Source of the DNA: a virus
DNA length: 27,381 bases
Virus record (IMG/VR): IMGVR_UViG_3300025137_000225
Coordinates: 1 to 27,381 of that record
Strand: one strand, 5' to 3'
Shown here piece by piece: positions 1-5,772 of this stretch (its first letter is position 1; each line of letters starts with the position of its first letter). A program made the translations under genes and the position numbers. The notes below the pieces were generated by a model that worked only from the letters and a program-made list of their open reading frames with translations, made no database searches and was not told the origin of the DNA.

Positions 1-8
1 TTACTAAT

Positions 9-374
9 ATGGAACAAATTTTGCAATCAGAAATATCTACTGCTATGGCATTAGTAACAGCGGCTCAAGGAGATGCTAGAGATATTCGTAATGAGTTACG
101 CAAAGACTTTAACGAAGTACAAGATCAAATAACTGCTGTTGATAAAAGATCAAGAGTATCTGAACAAGACACAAGAGGCACAGTTAGAACAGCAGAAAAT
201 GAAATAAAAACATTAATACAACATGCAGAAGATAGATTTGATGGTAAACGTACGGCTATAGAATCAGATGCTACTAGACGTAATGAAGCTAATGATGTTA
301 AATTAAAAGAATTAGAAGAAAGATTAAGAGATATGTTAACTAGAGCTTTAAATAATCCTCTTGCAGGGCAATAA
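9..374 (+). CDS. Coiled-coil protein, probably the C-terminal part of a structural gene (5' cut by window)
   Basis: The frame is open to the left edge of the window, so the ATG at 9 may be internal and the true start may lie outside. The 121 visible residues are strongly charged and helical, with long stretches rich in E, R, K and D and almost no hydrophobic core, which suggests a coiled coil. It sits directly before the lysis genes. In podoviruses of this layout that position follows the tail fibre or internal virion genes, so a tail-fibre-associated or other structural role is plausible. I recognise no domain. It ends with TAA and the next gene starts one base later. Confidence 0.6.
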   Translation: MEQILQSEISTAMALVTAAQGDARDIRNELRKDFNEVQDQITAVDKRSRVSEQDTRGTVRTAENEIKTLIQHAEDRFDGKRTAIESDATRRNEANDVKLKELEERLRDMLTRALNNPLAGQ

Positions 375-375
375 T

Positions 376-585
376 ATGACAGAAAATACTGATACTGTTA
401 CTCAAATGAAAACACTAGCAGAGATAGATGCATTAAACATAAAGTTTAATTTACATGAATATCATTGCGAAAAAAATCGTGAAGAAATTTTAGCTAGCAT
501 AAAAAGACTTGAGAATTTTTTGTTTGTATCAAGTGGTGCAACAATTTTATTTCTTGCAGGAATTTTATTTACGCTTATAATTTAA
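376..585 (+). CDS. Small tail-anchored membrane protein
   Basis: A 69-residue protein. The ATG at 376 is preferred over a TTG fifteen bases upstream because AGGG lies at suitable spacing before it and the TTG overlaps the previous gene. The first ~45 residues are polar with a helical stretch (REEILASIKRLE). The last ~22 residues are one hydrophobic segment ending FLAGILFTLII, so the protein is probably anchored by its C-terminus in the inner membrane. It is the first gene of the lysis block and could be a holin or an accessory lysis protein. One membrane segment with a long cytoplasmic N-terminus is not a classic holin topology, so the function is left open. Confidence 0.6.
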   Translation: MTENTDTVTQMKTLAEIDALNIKFNLHEYHCEKNREEILASIKRLENFLFVSSGATILFLAGILFTLII

Positions 586-610
586 GACATTAATAAAAAG
601 GAGGATAATT

Positions 611-802
611 ATGGATATGATTGTTGGATTTTTTAATTCTGGCCCTACTTGGATTGCCGCTGTAACTGGTATTGTTACTGCGTGTACTGCTATTACTGCT
701 TTAACACCAACTAAAAGTGATGATAAAATAGTTAATTTTATTCTTACTATTTTAAATGTTGTTTCTGGTAATATAGGTAAAAATCGTAATAAAGATACAT
801 AA
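611..802 (+). CDS. Small membrane protein, holin candidate
   Basis: A 63-residue protein with a strong ribosome binding site (AAGGAGG) before the ATG. Residues ~3-31 are hydrophobic (WIAAVTGIVTACTAITALTP). After a short charged turn (TKSDDK) comes a second, weaker hydrophobic segment (residues ~40-55), then a basic tail (GKNRNKDT). Two short membrane segments with a charged C-terminus fit a class II-type holin, and the ITALTP...DD...NIGK pattern recurs in small phage proteins beside lysis genes. The spanins and lysozyme lie just downstream, which supports a holin role. The stop overlaps the next start (TAATG). Function is inferred from topology and position only. Confidence 0.55.
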   Translation: MDMIVGFFNSGPTWIAAVTGIVTACTAITALTPTKSDDKIVNFILTILNVVSGNIGKNRNKDT

Positions 803-1005
803 TGGGTTGGTTATCAGCATTAGGAGGCATAGCCAAATTAGCAAGTAAAGTATTTGGCTTTGTCCTTATGCGTAAAGCTATTCAAGCTGACGTAATGAAA
901 GATCAATTAGATGATATTAGGGTAGCTGATGAAGTTAAAAAGAAAAATAATGCTATTTCTGCTTCTGTTAAGCGTAACAAGTTGCGGAAGTATAAGCGGA
1001 AATAA
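802..1005 (+). CDS. Probable inner-membrane spanin (Rz-like)
   Basis: A 67-residue protein with one N-terminal hydrophobic segment (WLSALGGIAKLASKVFGFVLM, about residues 3-23), then a charged, helix-prone region (KDQLDDIRVADEVKKKNNA) and a very basic C-terminus. One N-terminal anchor plus a helical tail is the architecture of i-spanins, which link the inner membrane to an outer-membrane lipoprotein partner in the last step of Gram-negative lysis. The main evidence is the neighbour: a short lipoprotein gene starts inside this gene in another frame, as in Rz/Rz1 pairs. It is shorter than lambda Rz, and without its neighbour I would not have named it. Confidence 0.55.
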   Translation: MGWLSALGGIAKLASKVFGFVLMRKAIQADVMKDQLDDIRVADEVKKKNNAISASVKRNKLRKYKRK

Positions 1006-1126
1006 AGGGTACTGCATTATTGCTGGGCCTATAAATCCTACTGATGAAGATATAGATGTTATATCTGATGATTTAGTAGATGATTTATTAATTCATAATG
1101 AAATATATGAAAGGTTGTGTGATTAA
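929..1126 (+). CDS. Probable outer-membrane spanin lipoprotein (Rz1-like)
   Basis: A 65-residue protein starting inside the preceding gene in the +1 frame and overlapping it by 77 bases. The N-terminus is a textbook lipoprotein signal: basic residues (MKLKRK), a leucine-rich core (IMLFLLLLS) and a lipobox VTSC with the cysteine at residue 19, followed by GS. The mature part (YCIIAGPI...HNEIYERLC) resembles small phage lipoproteins of the YC-x-x-A-x-PI ... HN ... LC pattern that pair with Rz-like genes. The expected role is an outer-membrane lipoprotein that joins the i-spanin and fuses the two membranes after the cell wall is cut. There is no strong ribosome binding site, so translation may be coupled to the overlapping gene. 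The stop overlaps the next ATG. Confidence 0.7.
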   Translation: MKLKRKIMLFLLLLSVTSCGSISGNKGYCIIAGPINPTDEDIDVISDDLVDDLLIHNEIYERLCD

Positions 1127-1485
1127 TGCATGAATATAATTGTATATTAAGAAGAGTTATAGATGGTGATACTATAGATGTTGACATTGATCTCGGTTTT
1201 AAAGTGTTCTTGCAGAAAGAACGAGTGCGATTATTTGGAATTAATACGCCAGAGTCACGCACCAGAAATTTGGAAGAAAAAAAGTTGGGTTTGGCCGCAA
1301 AAGATCGCCTTAAAATTTTGTTGCCAAAAAAATTTATAGTTCGTACTCATATGGATAAAAAAGGAAAGTTTGGTAGAATACTTGGAGTACCTATTGTAGA
1401 AGGTATAAATATATGTGATCAATTAGTAGAAGAAGGTCATGCCAGAAGTTATTTTGGTTTTGGCCCAAAAGAAGTATGGGTATAA
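1126..1485 (+). CDS. Staphylococcal nuclease (SNase)-family nuclease
   Basis: The 119 residues match the thermonuclease/SNase fold from end to end. The motif RRVIDGDTIDVDID (residues 9-22) supplies the metal-binding aspartate D15. ERVRLFGINTPE (32-43) gives the catalytic arginine R35 and glutamate E43, and KFGRILG (81-87) gives the second catalytic arginine R84. The calcium ligand that is Asp in the staphylococcal enzyme is Asn here (N40). The family cleaves DNA and RNA with calcium. There is no signal peptide, so it should act inside the cell, perhaps recycling host DNA or processing ends, although lysis genes flank it. It is shorter than the secreted bacterial enzyme but covers the whole core. 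Confidence 0.9.
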   Translation: MHEYNCILRRVIDGDTIDVDIDLGFKVFLQKERVRLFGINTPESRTRNLEEKKLGLAAKDRLKILLPKKFIVRTHMDKKGKFGRILGVPIVEGINICDQLVEEGHARSYFGFGPKEVWV

Positions 1486-1495
1486 GGAGAATATA

Positions 1496-1675
1496 ATGTC
1501 TGAAAGTTTTGGAATGTGGTTAACAAGATTGTTTATAAGCCAACCAAAAGAAGATTTATCTAAATTAACAAAATTACAATTAGAAGCAAAAGGTAGAGAA
1601 ATTGGCATAGAGCTTGATAGACGTTACAGTAAAGCTAAATTAGTTAAACAATTAGAAAAACATATGAGTTTATAA
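1496..1675 (+). CDS. Small protein with a SAP/HeH-like helical motif
   Basis: A 59-residue protein. The ATG at 1496 follows AAGGAG at good spacing. A longer in-frame reading from 1439 overlaps the nuclease gene and is not favoured. Residues ~22-58 (LTKLQLEAKGREIGIELDRR...AKLVKQLE) have the helix-extended loop-helix look of SAP/HeH/Rho-N domains, which bind DNA or RNA; the GIELDRR core is common in small phage proteins and at the ends of phage structural proteins. The N-terminal ~18 residues include a short hydrophobic patch (FGMWLTRLFI). Role unknown. Its stop overlaps the lysozyme start. Confidence 0.65.
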   Translation: MSESFGMWLTRLFISQPKEDLSKLTKLQLEAKGREIGIELDRRYSKAKLVKQLEKHMSL

Positions 1676-2133
1676 TGGATCAAGAAAAAATAATATTTCT
1701 TTTATCTGATCATGAAGGTGTAAAACTTAAAGTTTATGATGATTATACAGGCAAAGAATTAAAAGCTGGAGATGTTTTAGTAGGACACCCTACAATAGGT
1801 ATTGGTAGAAATGTTGCTAAAGACGGATTAGGAATATCACAAGAAGAAGCAGAATTTATGCTTATAAATGATATAGAAAGAGTTAAAGAAGAAATCAAAG
1901 ATTTTCCTATTTTGCATTTAAATGAAGCTAGAACTGCTGTTATTATAGATATGGCTTTTAATATGGGAATTACAAGATTTAATGATTTTAAATGGCCTAA
2001 ATTTTTTAAAGCTGTTGTTAATGAAGAATGGCAAAAAGCAACTGAAGAAATGTTAGATTCAAATTGGGCAAGACAAACAAAAAGGCGTAGTAAAAACTTA
2101 TCTAAAATTATGTTTACAGGTCAATGGTTGTAA
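1675..2133 (+). CDS. Endolysin, T4-type lysozyme (glycoside hydrolase family 24)
   Basis: A 152-residue muramidase that cleaves the glycan chains of peptidoglycan. The catalytic triad spacing of T4 lysozyme is visible: glutamate E14 in SDHEGVKLKVY, aspartate D23 nine residues later, and threonine T40 in HPTIGIGRN. The family's conserved core IDMAFNMGITRFNDFK (91-106) and WARQTKRR near the C-terminus (131-138) are present. There is no N-terminal signal or SAR anchor, so release should depend on a holin, and two candidates lie upstream. The gene closes the rightward lysis block. Its TAA is followed within 20 bases by a convergent gene, with the parS-like palindrome between them. Confidence 0.93.
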   Translation: MDQEKIIFLLSDHEGVKLKVYDDYTGKELKAGDVLVGHPTIGIGRNVAKDGLGISQEEAEFMLINDIERVKEEIKDFPILHLNEARTAVIIDMAFNMGITRFNDFKWPKFFKAVVNEEWQKATEEMLDSNWARQTKRRSKNLSKIMFTGQWL

Positions 2134-2150
2134 TGTTTCACGTGAAACAT
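2133..2150. promoter_or_regulatory. Perfect parS-type palindrome (ParB-binding site)
   Basis: The sequence ATGTTTCACGTGAAACAT is an 18-base perfect palindrome whose inner 16 bases, TGTTTCACGTGAAACA, equal the consensus of the chromosomal parS site bound by ParB/Spo0J. It fills the gap between the lysozyme stop and the end of the convergent gene at 2152. As RNA it could form a 7-base stem with an ACGT loop, but no U-run follows directly on either strand, so a terminator is less likely. No parA or parB gene is seen in the window. The base match is observed; binding by a host ParB is inferred. Confidence 0.75.
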
Positions 2151-2151
2151 C

Positions 2152-2403
2152 TTACCAATTTTTTATTACAGCTTTTTTAATTAGTATTGCATCACCGCAA
2201 ATATAATCTATATCTCCATATTCATCTGTAAATAATTTTGTAGCTTTTTTATTCATTGGTAAATCTCTTAGTTTACCTTCTTCATTAAATACTAATTTAT
2301 CTCCATCTCCAATAGTTAAAGCTTCAACAAAACCTCTAACTATTTTTTGTGCTTCTTCTAATGTTGGTTCTTTTTTATCAAATATAGTAATCATTTTTCT
2401 CAT
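2152..2403 (-). CDS. Hypothetical protein, resembles DUF3846
   Basis: An 83-residue protein at the end of the leftward early unit. The segment EALTIGDGDKLVFNEEGKL (about 27-45) followed by LPMNKKATKLF and then ICGDAILI resembles the DUF3846 pattern of small phage and plasmid proteins: a strand, NEEG, LP-N-x-x-AT, then GD-ILL. The first ~25 residues (EPTLEEAQKIVRGF) form a helix in front of that domain. The biochemical role of the family is not known to me. It lies two bases beyond the parS-like site. Confidence 0.6.
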   Translation of the reverse strand: MRKMITIFDKKEPTLEEAQKIVRGFVEALTIGDGDKLVFNEEGKLRDLPMNKKATKLFTDEYGDIDYICGDAILIKKAVIKNW

Positions 2404-2405
2404 TA

Positions 2406-2585
2406 TTATATCCCATCTTTTCTAGAATTAAATTTATGAAATATTTCTTTTTCTTTATCAGTAAAATGGCTTATGTCGTCATATCCATCTATGCCATTAC
2501 CTAATATTAATTCAAACATATCTACTTCAGCTTCAGTTTCTAAGTAAATAGTTTTGCCACCATTTTTTAAGTATTTAGATTTCAT
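2406..2585 (-). CDS. Small acidic hypothetical protein
   Basis: A 59-residue reading frame that begins MKSKYLKNGGKTIYLE and ends HKFNSRKDGI. Its ATG overlaps the stop of the upstream gene (TAATG on the minus strand), the arrangement used by many gene pairs here, and it fills a gap that would otherwise be the only hole in the operon. It is rich in acidic residues and aromatics (VDMFELILGNGIDGYDDISHF) and has no membrane segment. I recognise no family. Its position inside a dense leftward operon is the main reason to believe it. Confidence 0.6.
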   Translation of the reverse strand: MKSKYLKNGGKTIYLETEAEVDMFELILGNGIDGYDDISHFTDKEKEIFHKFNSRKDGI

Positions 2586-2779
2586 TAATAATATCTTTCT
2601 ATATTGTTTGCATCTAAGTATTCTTTAATAGCTTCACGTATTAAATCAGCAATAGCTACTTGATGTTTTTTTTCTTGGCTTTTTGAAAATGCCATTTTCT
2701 GAAGTTTGTTATAATACCTGGTCTGCATATTTACATTGTAAGTTACAGTAGGTTCTTTTATTTTATGAGGTCTAGTCAT
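2585..2779 (-). CDS. Probable ribbon-helix-helix DNA-binding protein
   Basis: A 64-residue protein starting MTRPHKIKEP. The ATG at 2779 overlaps the upstream stop as ATGA, which decides it over an in-frame start 51 bases further upstream inside that gene. TVTYNVNMQTRYYNKLQKMA looks like the strand and first helix of a ribbon-helix-helix fold, and HQVAIADLIREAIKEYLDAN looks like the second helix, with the S/A-x-LIREAI-x-x-YL signature of CopG/Arc-type proteins. Such proteins act as dimers and usually repress their own operon. Which promoter it would control is unknown. Confidence 0.6.
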   Translation of the reverse strand: MTRPHKIKEPTVTYNVNMQTRYYNKLQKMAFSKSQEKKHQVAIADLIREAIKEYLDANNIERYY

Positions 2780-2967
2780 GAACAACTTGATTTTGATATA
2801 ATAGCATCTAGCATTCTTTTCATAGTCCAATTTAAACTCTGAACGTCTATATATCTGTAATACATATTACCTTCTAAAGTAACACGTAATTGTAATTCGT
2901 CACCTATAGACACACAATCTACAATTAAATTATCTGTTGTAATTATTTTTTTTGCGTCATTAAACAT
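2776..2967 (-). CDS. Hypothetical protein
   Basis: A 63-residue protein with alternating strands (DNLIVDCVSIGDELQLRVTL, MYYRYIDVQSL) and a helical end (WTMKRMLDAII), so a small mixed alpha/beta fold. No family recognised. It overlaps the RHH-like gene downstream by four bases (ATGA) and follows the 73-residue gene upstream by three, so it is translated as part of the leftward unit. Confidence 0.55.
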   Translation of the reverse strand: MFNDAKKIITTDNLIVDCVSIGDELQLRVTLEGNMYYRYIDVQSLNWTMKRMLDAIISKSSCS

Positions 2968-2970
2968 TAT

Positions 2971-3192
2971 TTATTTTCCTTCTTTTTGTTTTTTTTGTAA
3001 ATAATACCAGGAGGCCATATGAGCCATAACAATTATCCAATCTGATGATGTTTTTGTTTTACAAAAAAAAGTCATTGTTACTTTAGGATCTGCATTTATT
3101 TTAATAAGACGTTTAACTTCATTAAGTGCTTCTTCTAAAGCCTCTATTTTATACATTCCTTCTAATTGTTCAGGAGTATCTTCATCATACAA
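2971..3192 (-). CDS. Hypothetical protein
   Basis: A 73-residue protein. The N-terminal half is acidic and helical (EQLEGMYKIEALEEALNEVKRLI). The middle is hydrophobic with aromatics (VTMTFFCKTK, DWIIVMAHMASWYYL), and it ends in a lysine-rich tail. The hydrophobic stretch is too broken for a confident membrane segment. It starts one base after the stop of the DUF2958 gene. No family recognised. Confidence 0.55.
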   Translation of the reverse strand: MYDEDTPEQLEGMYKIEALEEALNEVKRLIKINADPKVTMTFFCKTKTSSDWIIVMAHMASWYYLQKKQKEGK

Positions 3193-3193
3193 T

Positions 3194-3514
3194 TTATAAT
3201 TCCTTTTCCATGCATTCTTCTACTGTATGTTTGTTTGCTTCAAAATGAATATCTCTTTCTATTGGAAGTCCTAATGGAGGACAAACTATTTTTGCTAATC
3301 CTTTCATGTCAATGCTACCTATTTCTGTTTCTTGTATTTTACATACTCCATAACCTATAGTTTCATCTTCACTCATAGATGACACAAACCATGTGCCTAA
3401 ACCAGAAGGATTAAATAATTTAATAACTGGTTTTTGCATAGATCCAGTTCTGTTTTCTATTTCAAAGTTTTTAATAAGCTGTTTTTTTTGTGATTCAGTA
3501 TATAATTTTTGCAT
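3194..3514 (-). CDS. DUF2958 family protein
   Basis: The 106 residues follow the DUF2958 pattern closely: an N-terminal LYTESQKKQL, then VIKLFNPSGLGTWFVSSM (about 30-47), a short acidic piece (SEDE), IGYGVCKIQETEIGSIDMKGLAKI, and the diagnostic PLGLPIERDIHFEANK (80-95). The family is common on plasmids and phages and has no established biochemical role that I know of. The ribosome binding site is GAGG before the ATG. It is preceded by an 83-base gap with two stem-loops, which may separate its expression from that of the recombination genes upstream. Confidence 0.8.
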   Translation of the reverse strand: MQKLYTESQKKQLIKNFEIENRTGSMQKPVIKLFNPSGLGTWFVSSMSEDETIGYGVCKIQETEIGSIDMKGLAKIVCPPLGLPIERDIHFEANKHTVEECMEKEL

Positions 3515-3543
3515 TAATTTTTCCTCTAAGTTAAGTTAAAGTT

Positions 3544-3562
3544 ACACGAATGAGCTTCGTGT
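3544..3562 (-). other. Stem-loop in the DUF2958 leader
   Basis: ACACGAA and TTCGTGT form a perfect 7-base stem around a 5-base loop. It lies in the only sizeable gap of the 2152-5652 operon. No U-run follows on the minus strand, so it does not look like an intrinsic terminator. An RNA-stability or processing role is a guess. Confidence 0.4.
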
Positions 3563-3567
3563 TGGGC

Positions 3568-3607
3568 GAAGGCTTAGAGGCTAGCGTGATGCAGTTTCTA
3601 AGCCTTC
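3568..3607 (-). other. Stem-loop overlapping a gene end
   Basis: GAAGGCTTAGA (3568-3578) and TCTAAGCCTTC (3597-3607) are a perfect 11-base inverted repeat around an 18-base loop. The downstream-coordinate arm overlaps the last codons and the stop of the gene at 3598-3936. With the stem at 3544-3562 it makes a tandem pair. It could protect the 3' end of the upstream message or be cut by RNase III; neither is shown. Confidence 0.45.
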
Positions 3608-3936
3608 AGTTGTATTCCAATATTATTATCTAATTGTTGAACAATTTTTTCAAATATCTCTACAACTAATTCATTATATTGGTTTTCTTTTAAATTATTT
3701 ATTGGCTCATCTGTTTGAACGCATAAATAAAATTTTTCATTGCTTTCATTTACTAATGTTGCGTGAAATTTATCATTATTTTTAGACACAGCTAAAACAA
3801 CAGTTCTTTTTTTCCCTAATATAGATTTACCATTAAGCCATATTAAACGATTACCTACGTATATTTTAGGCCTAACAAGCTTGGCTATTCTTATTATAGT
3901 ATGTTGTTTTTTTTGTGTTTGCCACAAATCCTCCAT
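3598..3936 (-). CDS. Hypothetical protein
   Basis: A 112-residue protein with a basic N-terminal half (TIIRIAKLVRPKIYVGNRLIWLNG, then KKRTVVLAVS), a strand-rich middle (KFHATLVNESNEKFYLCVQ) and an acidic helical C-terminus. No family recognised. Its start overlaps the stop of the ERF-like annealing gene by one base, so it is probably co-translated with the recombination pair and could be an accessory factor; that is inferred only from position. Confidence 0.55.
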   Translation of the reverse strand: MEDLWQTQKKQHTIIRIAKLVRPKIYVGNRLIWLNGKSILGKKRTVVLAVSKNNDKFHATLVNESNEKFYLCVQTDEPINNLKENQYNELVVEIFEKIVQQLDNNIGIQLKA

Positions 3937-4571
3937 TAAGCATTTTTAATTTTGTTAAGTAGTTCAGCAATTATTCCTTTAGTTTTAACAGCAATTTTAT
4001 CATCCATTTTTAAAACATTTCTTGTTTCCCAATGTTTTTTTAATTCTTCTGCTGTTTTTAATTTATTAGCTTTTTCTATAAAATCTTGAACATTTTTAGG
4101 TAATTTAATTGATTCTATTTCTTCTTGTTGTATTTCTTTTGCAACAGCTTGCACGTATTTATTGTCATCAAATTTACCTAAGAATACATCAGCACTAAAT
4201 CCTAGATGTGATAAACCTTTAGTTAAAGCATCTGTCATAGCTTTTTTACCAGCATCATCATCTAATTGGTCTTTTTTATTATAAAGTGGAGCAATAGAAC
4301 ATATAGGGCCAAAAGTATTACCTCTACTTCCATGCCATATACTAACTTCTGCTAAAAGCATTTTATCTTGTATGTGATAAACAACTTCATAACCCCAGCC
4401 AGTACCAACAGCACCAAAAGTTTCTGTAGCTCTCATAATTTGATAATGAGCATCAATAGCTGTAAAACCACGACCAAATCCAACAGTTTTAGTGTGTGCT
4501 GGATCTGTTCTGTTAACAGAGTTCCAAATTTCCATGTTTTGTTTTATTTTTGTTTTGTCATATAAAGTCAT
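3936..4571 (-). CDS. ERF/Rad52-like single-strand annealing protein
   Basis: A 211-residue recombinase that would anneal complementary single strands during phage recombination. Two blocks identify it: VGFGRGFTAIDAHYQIMRAT (30-49), with the glycine-rich strand turn and AHYQI-R-TE of the Rad52-like fold, and DDDAGKKAMTDALTKGLSHLGFSADVFLGKFDDNKYV (104-140), which closely matches phage ERF/Sak-type proteins (K-A-x-TDALTK-LS-LGF-ADVFLG-FDDNKYV). The C-terminal ~60 residues are helical and lysine-rich and vary within the family. The gene starts one base inside the stop of the YqaJ exonuclease gene, the usual exonuclease-annealase pairing. Confidence 0.85.
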   Translation of the reverse strand: MTLYDKTKIKQNMEIWNSVNRTDPAHTKTVGFGRGFTAIDAHYQIMRATETFGAVGTGWGYEVVYHIQDKMLLAEVSIWHGSRGNTFGPICSIAPLYNKKDQLDDDAGKKAMTDALTKGLSHLGFSADVFLGKFDDNKYVQAVAKEIQQEEIESIKLPKNVQDFIEKANKLKTAEELKKHWETRNVLKMDDKIAVKTKGIIAELLNKIKNA

Positions 4572-5425
4572 TATATATCCTCACTTTCTGTTATTGTTAA
4601 ACGATTGTTTTTAGAACGTTTGATTTGTATGCCGTTACCATTAGCTACATTGGCTTCTTTTGGCATTAAAGATTTAAGTTCTGATTCAGAATCTTTGAAT
4701 TTTTTAACGTATTGTCTATTAACAAGCCATGTATAAGCATGTTCTGCCCAGGCATTGGCACTTTTAGTATTAGTCATATTAACTTGTATAAGAGTAGATT
4801 GGTCTGGAACACCTATATTTTTTTCATTAAAGTTTTTGTATGGAGGCACTTTTTTTTCTACCATATCCCAAAATTTAATAGCTTTTTCTATATAATGTCC
4901 TTGCCAATCGTAATCAGCTTTTAATAATTCCCATTTAAATGTTCCATAATGACCAAAAGTAACAGCAAATACAATGCTTACAGCGTTACTACACATCATA
5001 TTATGTTGTAATTGTGGTGCATAAAACTCTGTTAATTCTTTAAAAGATTTATTACCAGTATGAAATTTTACTTCTATTGGTTGATCAGTTTTAGCAACCA
5101 TGCCATCTAAATTACATCTAAGAAATTTATATTCGTCATGTATATATTCTAAGTCTATTTTATCTGAATATGCTCCAAAAACATCAAAATCTTTACTTAA
5201 TCTGTCTAATGTTACATGTTCTGTAGCGTTACCTAAAGCCATAAGAAACATGCTGTTTTCATTAAATACAGGCTCTTCTTGACCTGTTTTTTGTAACCAA
5301 AGATTATGCCAATCTTCTTGTGTGCCATTAGCTATAACTCTAGCATCAGAGCCACCTATACCTAGTTTTCTGCGTTGTATTTGTTCTTCTGATAGATTTT
5401 GCTGTATCATTGTTTTTGTGTCCAA
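4571..5425 (-). CDS. YqaJ-type viral exonuclease (lambda Exo-like)
   Basis: A 284-residue nuclease of the PD-(D/E)xK superfamily. The N-terminal RRKLGIGGSDARVI (18-31) is the typical YqaJ start. LGNATEHVTLDRL (64-76) carries the conserved glutamate E69. NLDGMV...PIEVKF gives the catalytic D107, E118 and K120, and the Q138/Q140 helix (APQLQHNMM) follows at the expected place. Members chew one strand of double-stranded DNA to leave 3' tails for an annealing protein, encoded directly downstream here. The ~90-residue C-terminal part is less conserved. The gene overlaps the one upstream by 19 bases. Confidence 0.87.
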   Translation of the reverse strand: MDTKTMIQQNLSEEQIQRRKLGIGGSDARVIANGTQEDWHNLWLQKTGQEEPVFNENSMFLMALGNATEHVTLDRLSKDFDVFGAYSDKIDLEYIHDEYKFLRCNLDGMVAKTDQPIEVKFHTGNKSFKELTEFYAPQLQHNMMCSNAVSIVFAVTFGHYGTFKWELLKADYDWQGHYIEKAIKFWDMVEKKVPPYKNFNEKNIGVPDQSTLIQVNMTNTKSANAWAEHAYTWLVNRQYVKKFKDSESELKSLMPKEANVANGNGIQIKRSKNNRLTITESEDI

Positions 5426-5652
5426 TGCTCAATAGCAATATGGTCTAAATTACTCATATTCTCCTCCGTTAATTGATTAATCATTTTTAATATGCCTTTT
5501 TGATGTTCTTTATCATCCATCATTAAGCATACAGCAGTTAAGGTTTTGATTATTTTATTGTTTTTGACAGCCGCATCTAAATCTAAAGGCTTTCTGTCAC
5601 GTTTTAGTTTTTTAAGCTGGTCATGTATTTCTGCTATATCGTAGTTTGACAT
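5407..5652 (-). CDS. Hypothetical protein, first gene of the leftward early unit
   Basis: An 81-residue, mostly helical and charged protein (IAEIHDQLKKLKRDRKPLDLDAAV, then KTLTAVCLMMDDKEHQKGILKMI). It has a strong ribosome binding site (AGGAGG) and sits about 30 bases from an extended -10 promoter, so it should be made early and well. It is followed directly, with overlap, by the exonuclease gene. No family recognised. First genes of such units are often host-takeover or regulatory proteins, but nothing in the sequence says so here. Confidence 0.6.
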   Translation of the reverse strand: MSNYDIAEIHDQLKKLKRDRKPLDLDAAVKNNKIIKTLTAVCLMMDDKEHQKGILKMINQLTEENMSNLDHIAIEHWTQKQ

Positions 5653-5680
5653 CTCTCTACCTCCTGGTTAGATTAATATT

Positions 5681-5689
5681 ATTATAACA
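5681..5689 (-). promoter_or_regulatory. Extended -10 promoter for the leftward unit
   Basis: On the minus strand the sequence reads TGTTATAAT, a perfect TATAAT with the upstream TG of an extended -10 element, about 30 bases before the ATG at 5652. There is no good -35, which extended -10 promoters tolerate. The AGCCAATATA motif lies just upstream. It fits recognition by host RNA polymerase. Confidence 0.6.
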
Positions 5690-5697
5690 CAAAAATA

Positions 5698-5709
5698 TAT
5701 ATTGGCTTT
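5698..5709 (-). promoter_or_regulatory. Leftward repeat motif, copy 1 (AAAGCCAATATA)
   Basis: One of five copies of a minus-strand motif TWAGCCAATRTA found 24-51 bases upstream of leftward genes; this copy reads AAAGCCAATATA. It lies upstream of the extended -10 box of the 5652 unit. It may be a regulator site or part of a phage-specific promoter. Confidence 0.4.
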
Positions 5710-5729
5710 TTTTATTTACGTGTTACTAT
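5702..5729 (+). promoter_or_regulatory. Possible rightward sigma-70-type promoter
   Basis: TTGGCT (5702-5707) and TACTAT (5724-5729) are separated by 16 bases, about 45 bases before the Cro-like gene at 5773. The match is moderate. It overlaps the leftward motif, so the two directions might compete. Confidence 0.35.
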
Positions 5730-5732
5730 AGT

Positions 5733-5745
5733 AATGTGAATTGAC
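5733..5745 (+). promoter_or_regulatory. Rightward repeat motif, copy 1 (AATGTGAATTGAC)
   Basis: First of three near-identical 13-base copies, AATGTGAATTG(A/C)C, each in the leader of a rightward module. This one is 28 bases before the Cro-like gene. TTGACA sits at its right end but has no -10 at proper spacing, so a simple -35 role does not explain it. Confidence 0.45.
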
Positions 5746-5772
5746 ATTAATAAATTATGAGCTGGGGGGTTT

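Noticed and set aside
2131-2170. The palindrome after lysozyme as an intrinsic terminator
   Set aside because: A 7-base stem with an ACGT loop is possible, but the U-run on the plus strand begins about ten bases later and none follows on the minus strand. The exact match to parS is the better explanation, though a secondary effect on transcription is not excluded.
3166-3360. Rightward open frame opposite the DUF2958 gene
   Set aside because: It is a mirror of the AT-rich leftward genes, has no binding site, and overlaps two well-supported genes.
5741-5769. TTGACA at 5741 as the -35 of the Cro-like gene promoter
   Set aside because: The region 16-18 bases downstream is CTGGGGGG, so there is no -10 hexamer; the TTGAC here is better seen as part of the repeated AATGTGAATTGAC motif.
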